Of a DNA stretch of 39,680 nucleotides, positions 37,654 through 39,680 are shown one piece after another (within the stretch, counting starts at the first letter, position 1; each line of letters opens with the position of its first letter). Below the pieces are notes generated by a model that had not been told where the DNA came from, did no database searches, and was given only the letters and a program-made list of their open reading frames with translations. This DNA comes from Gammaproteobacteria bacterium (GTDB lineage: Bacteria; Pseudomonadota; Gammaproteobacteria; Arenicellales; JAANXG01): NCBI GenBank assembly GCA_024639325.1, contig JAHEIO010000030.1, positions 1 through 39,680 on the forward strand. Reading direction: 5' to 3'. Both the position numbers and the translations under genes were made by a program.

Positions 37654-37717
37654 GCCGGGTTTGAGCCGCCGGCGGGTGTTCCGTGTTGATCAGAATCGGG
37701 TCGACTGTTGGCGGCAC

Positions 37718-37987
37718 CTACAGCGAGAACATCGCATCGAGGTCGTGGCGTGAATAGGCCCGGAATGCCAGCATGGATTCGGTGCGCGTTATGCCGTCGA
37801 TCTCTTTCATTTTATTGGTAACGAGATCGGATAATTCGTCATTGGATTTGACGCGTACGATCGCGATCAGATCATAGTTGCCGCTGACTGAATACACTTC
37901 GGAAATGCTGCTGATTTCCGCAAGGCGTTCAGCGACATCGTTGATGTGCGTTCGTTCGGCGTTGATCAATATGATTGAGGTAACCAA
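37718..37987 (-). CDS. Stand-alone Lrp/AsnC ligand-binding (RAM) domain protein
   Basis: 89 residues containing only the AsnC-type ligand-binding domain (VTSIILINAERTHINDVAE, SGNYDLIAIVRVKSNDELSD, MKEIDGITRTESMLAF) without a helix-turn-helix. The TTG at 37987 is chosen because GAGGAG (37999-37994) lies 6 nt upstream and the domain begins there; the open frame to 38530 runs antisense to the next gene. Such orphan RAM proteins form rings that bind amino acids and may modulate a full-length Lrp-type regulator or an enzyme. It is divergent from a benzoate-CoA-ligase-family gene, 189 bp apart. Confidence 0.88.
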   Translation of the reverse strand: MVTSIILINAERTHINDVAERLAEISSISEVYSVSGNYDLIAIVRVKSNDELSDLVTNKMKEIDGITRTESMLAFRAYSRHDLDAMFSL

Positions 37988-38088
37988 GTCAGACTCCTCG
38001 CAGGCGAATTGTGGATGCAACCATAACCCAAATGGCCTTCGCATTGCACCCGGGCTGGCGCTGAGTGAAGGCCCTGCCCGGATGTGTA

Positions 38089-38116
38089 TTGAATCAACCG
38101 GCGAATCGCGCATAAT
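38089..38116 (+). promoter_or_regulatory. Candidate sigma-70 promoter for the benzoate-CoA-ligase-family gene
   Basis: TTGAAT (38089-38094) and CATAAT (38111-38116) are separated by 16 bp and lie about 60 bp before the ATG at 38177, in the gap divergent from the RAM-domain gene. Both hexamers are near-consensus. Confidence 0.4.
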
Positions 38117-38176
38117 GAATGCACGATGTATCAGCGCGGACCGGCCAAAACGAACAACAAGGGCAGGAGAGAGTGA

Positions 38177-39680
38177 ATGAGCGACGCCAGTTGTGAAGTC
38201 GATCTCGACGAGATCCCACCCAGTTTCAATGCCGCCAGCTATTTCGTAGATCGACACCTCGAGCAAGGACGAGGTGGGAAGACGGCGTTCATCGATGATC
38301 TGGGCGAATACAGCTATGCGGAGCTGGCCCGGCGCGTCAACAGGTGTGCCAATATGCTCAAGGCACTCGGGCTGCGCCAGGAGTCTCGGATCGCTCTGGT
38401 GATGCTGGATACCATCGATTACCCTGCGATGTTCTGGGGCGCGATCAAGGCAGGCATTGTTCCGGTTTGCATCAACACCCTGCTCACCACCGATAACTAT
38501 CGAAACATCCTGGGCAATGGACGAGCACAAGTTCTGGTGGTCGGTGAACTGTTGTTGCCCGCATTTCTGTCGATGTTAGGAGAGCTTCCGAATCTGGAAA
38601 AGGTTATCGTGGTCGGGTCCGACGGCCAGGGTCATGCCCTGCTGGACGATCTGCTGGCGACGGCATCGGGCGAGTTTCAGGCGGCGGCAACCAGCCGTGA
38701 TGACGTTGCGTTCTGGCTCAACTCGTCAGGCTCCACGGGCAATCCCAAGGGGGTCAGGCACCGCCACTCCAGTCCTTACTGGGCGGCCAAACTGTATGGC
38801 CGGCAGGTGCTCGGAATGCGCGAAGACGATGTGGTGTTCTCCGCCGCCAAACTGTTTTTCGCCTACGGAATAGGCAACGCCAACTTTTTTCCGCTGCTGG
38901 TCGGGGCGACCTCGGTGCTGATGGCCGAACGCCCCACGCCGGACTCGGTGATGGGCGTATTGAGCAGGCACAGGCCGACCATTTTCGGGGGCGTGCCCAC
39001 TCTGTACGCTGCGCTTCTGGCGGATAAGAATAATAATCGCGATGCCGGATCCGATCGCCTTCGTATGTGCATATCGGCAGGTGAGGCACTTCCGGAGGAC
39101 ATCGGTAATACGTGGAAGCAGCGGTTCGGCGTCGACATCCTCGACGGTGTCGGTTCTACCGAAATGCTGCATATTTTCCTTAGTAATCGACCGAACGACG
39201 TCCGCTACGGAACCTCGGGCAAAATGGTGCCGGGGTATGAGGGCAGGCTGGTAGACGACAAGGGGGAAACGGTGCCGCAGGGGGAGCTTGGGGAACTCCT
39301 GGTCAACGGACCATCCGCTGCTGACGGGTACTGGAACGAGCGCGAAAAAACGATAAAAACCTTTGTCGGTGCGTGGACCTACACCGGGGACAAGTATACG
39401 CAGGATGCGGAGGGGTATTATCACTACTGCGGCCGTTCCGATGACATGTTCAAATCCGGCGGCAACTGGGTATCGCCGTTCGAGGTCGAGTCCGCCCTGA
39501 TTGCGCATGACAAGGTGCTGGAAGCGGCGGTGGTTCCCCGGGAGGACGAGCATGGGAACCTGAAGCCTCAGGCCTTTGTCGTGCTGCAGCAGGGTGTCGA
39601 CGCCGGTGAAAGCCTCCGGGAAGAATTGCAGTCATTCATCAGGAACAGTATCGAACTGTGGAAGTACCCGCGCTGGATTG
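38177..39680 (+). CDS. Benzoate-CoA ligase family protein (3-prime end outside window)
   Basis: The frame from ATG 38177 (MSDASCEVDLDEIPPSFNAA) is open to the window end, giving 501 codons, so perhaps 20-30 residues are missing. GGCAGGAGAGAG before the ATG is a good ribosome binding site. The N-terminal IPPSFNAASYFVDRHLEQGRG-type opening, the A3 motif NSSGSTGNPKG, the FFAYGIGNANFFPLLVGA segment, WTYTGDKY and CGRSDDMFKSGGNWVSP are those of the benzoate-CoA ligase family (ANL superfamily). It activates an aromatic or related acid to its CoA ester using ATP. The catalytic C-terminal lysine is probably beyond the edge. Benzoate, hydroxybenzoates or other aromatic acids are possible substrates. 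Confidence 0.9.
   Translation, partial: MSDASCEVDLDEIPPSFNAASYFVDRHLEQGRGGKTAFIDDLGEYSYAELARRVNRCANMLKALGLRQESRIALVMLDTIDYPAMFWGAIKAGIVPVCINTLLTTDNYRNILGNGRAQVLVVGELLLPAFLSMLGELPNLEKVIVVGSDGQGHALLDDLLATASGEFQAAATSRDDVAFWLNSSGSTGNPKGVRHRHSSPYWAAKLYGRQVLGMREDDVVFSAAKLFFAYGIGNANFFPLLVGATSVLMAERPTPDSVMGVLSRHRPTIFGGVPTLYAALLADKNNNRDAGSDRLRMCISAGEALPEDIGNTWKQRFGVDILDGVGSTEMLHIFLSNRPNDVRYGTSGKMVPGYEGRLVDDKGETVPQGELGELLVNGPSAADGYWNEREKTIKTFVGAWTYTGDKYTQDAEGYYHYCGRSDDMFKSGGNWVSPFEVESALIAHDKVLEAAVVPREDEHGNLKPQAFVVLQQGVDAGESLREELQSFIRNSIELWKYPRWI

Noticed and set aside
37988-38530. N-terminal extension of the RAM-domain protein
   Set aside because: It lies antisense to the benzoate-CoA-ligase-family gene, and a strong ribosome binding site marks TTG 37987 as the start.

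Overview
This 39.7 kb, moderately GC-rich window looks like chromosomal DNA of a proteobacterium, most likely a gammaproteobacterium. The reasons are a MerR-type LiuR regulator with a LiuR-like palindrome, a GTAGGAG-type REP pair near 18.8 kb, a short MITE-like repeat at 61-164, and the catabolic gene set. No genus can be named from the sequence alone. I saw no tRNA, rRNA, CRISPR array, transposase or integrase.

Region 1 (1-2.7 kb): a repeat element, then an enoyl-CoA hydratase divergent from an AMP-forming acyl-CoA synthetase.

Region 2 (2.85-12.3 kb) is the most unusual part. A minus-strand operon encodes an 891-residue ABC exporter-like protein, a PqqD-like chaperone and an HprK-like kinase. 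Divergent from it is a tightly overlapping plus-strand operon of two GT4 glycosyltransferases and a histidine phosphatase. A third, convergent minus-strand group encodes a MurG/COG4671-like glycosyltransferase, a cNMP-binding-domain coiled-coil protein and an HD-domain protein. The ABC protein has lost the key residues of Walker A, the LSGGQ signature, the catalytic Glu and the H-loop, and carries a long insert with an internal duplication. The set suggests assembly or export of a glycosylated or phosphorylated product by an uncharacterised system.

Region 3 (12.4-20.4 kb): a catabolic locus with an ornithine-cyclodeaminase-family enzyme divergent from hyuA-hyuB-mttB-like genes, then a REPIN-like element, an SDR dehydrogenase and a GntR/FCD regulator. 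It probably handles an N-methylated or cyclic-amide nitrogen compound. A GTGTATACAC palindrome in the divergent promoter is a candidate operator.

Region 4 (20.4-26.8 kb): a YbaK-type aminoacyl-tRNA deacylase, a 4HBT thioesterase, a 58-codon unrecognised gene with a strong ribosome binding site, an NADPH-dependent 2,4-dienoyl-CoA reductase overlapping an Ada-type repair protein/regulator, and a membrane diguanylate cyclase. The cyclase gene is bracketed by a 49-bp imperfect direct repeat of the HMG-CoA lyase 3-prime end.

Region 5 (26.8-37.7 kb): branched-chain acyl-CoA catabolism. liuR, liuA, an acetyl-CoA acetyltransferase, liuB, liuC and liuE run on the minus strand, divergent from icmF (isobutyryl-CoA mutase) and an HSL-type hydrolase. 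A perfect 16-bp palindrome between liuR and icmF is the likely LiuR operator. The biotin-carrying MCC alpha subunit (liuD) is not in the window.

Region 6 (37.7-39.7 kb): a stand-alone Lrp/AsnC ligand-binding (RAM) domain protein, divergent from a benzoate-CoA-ligase-family gene cut by the window end.
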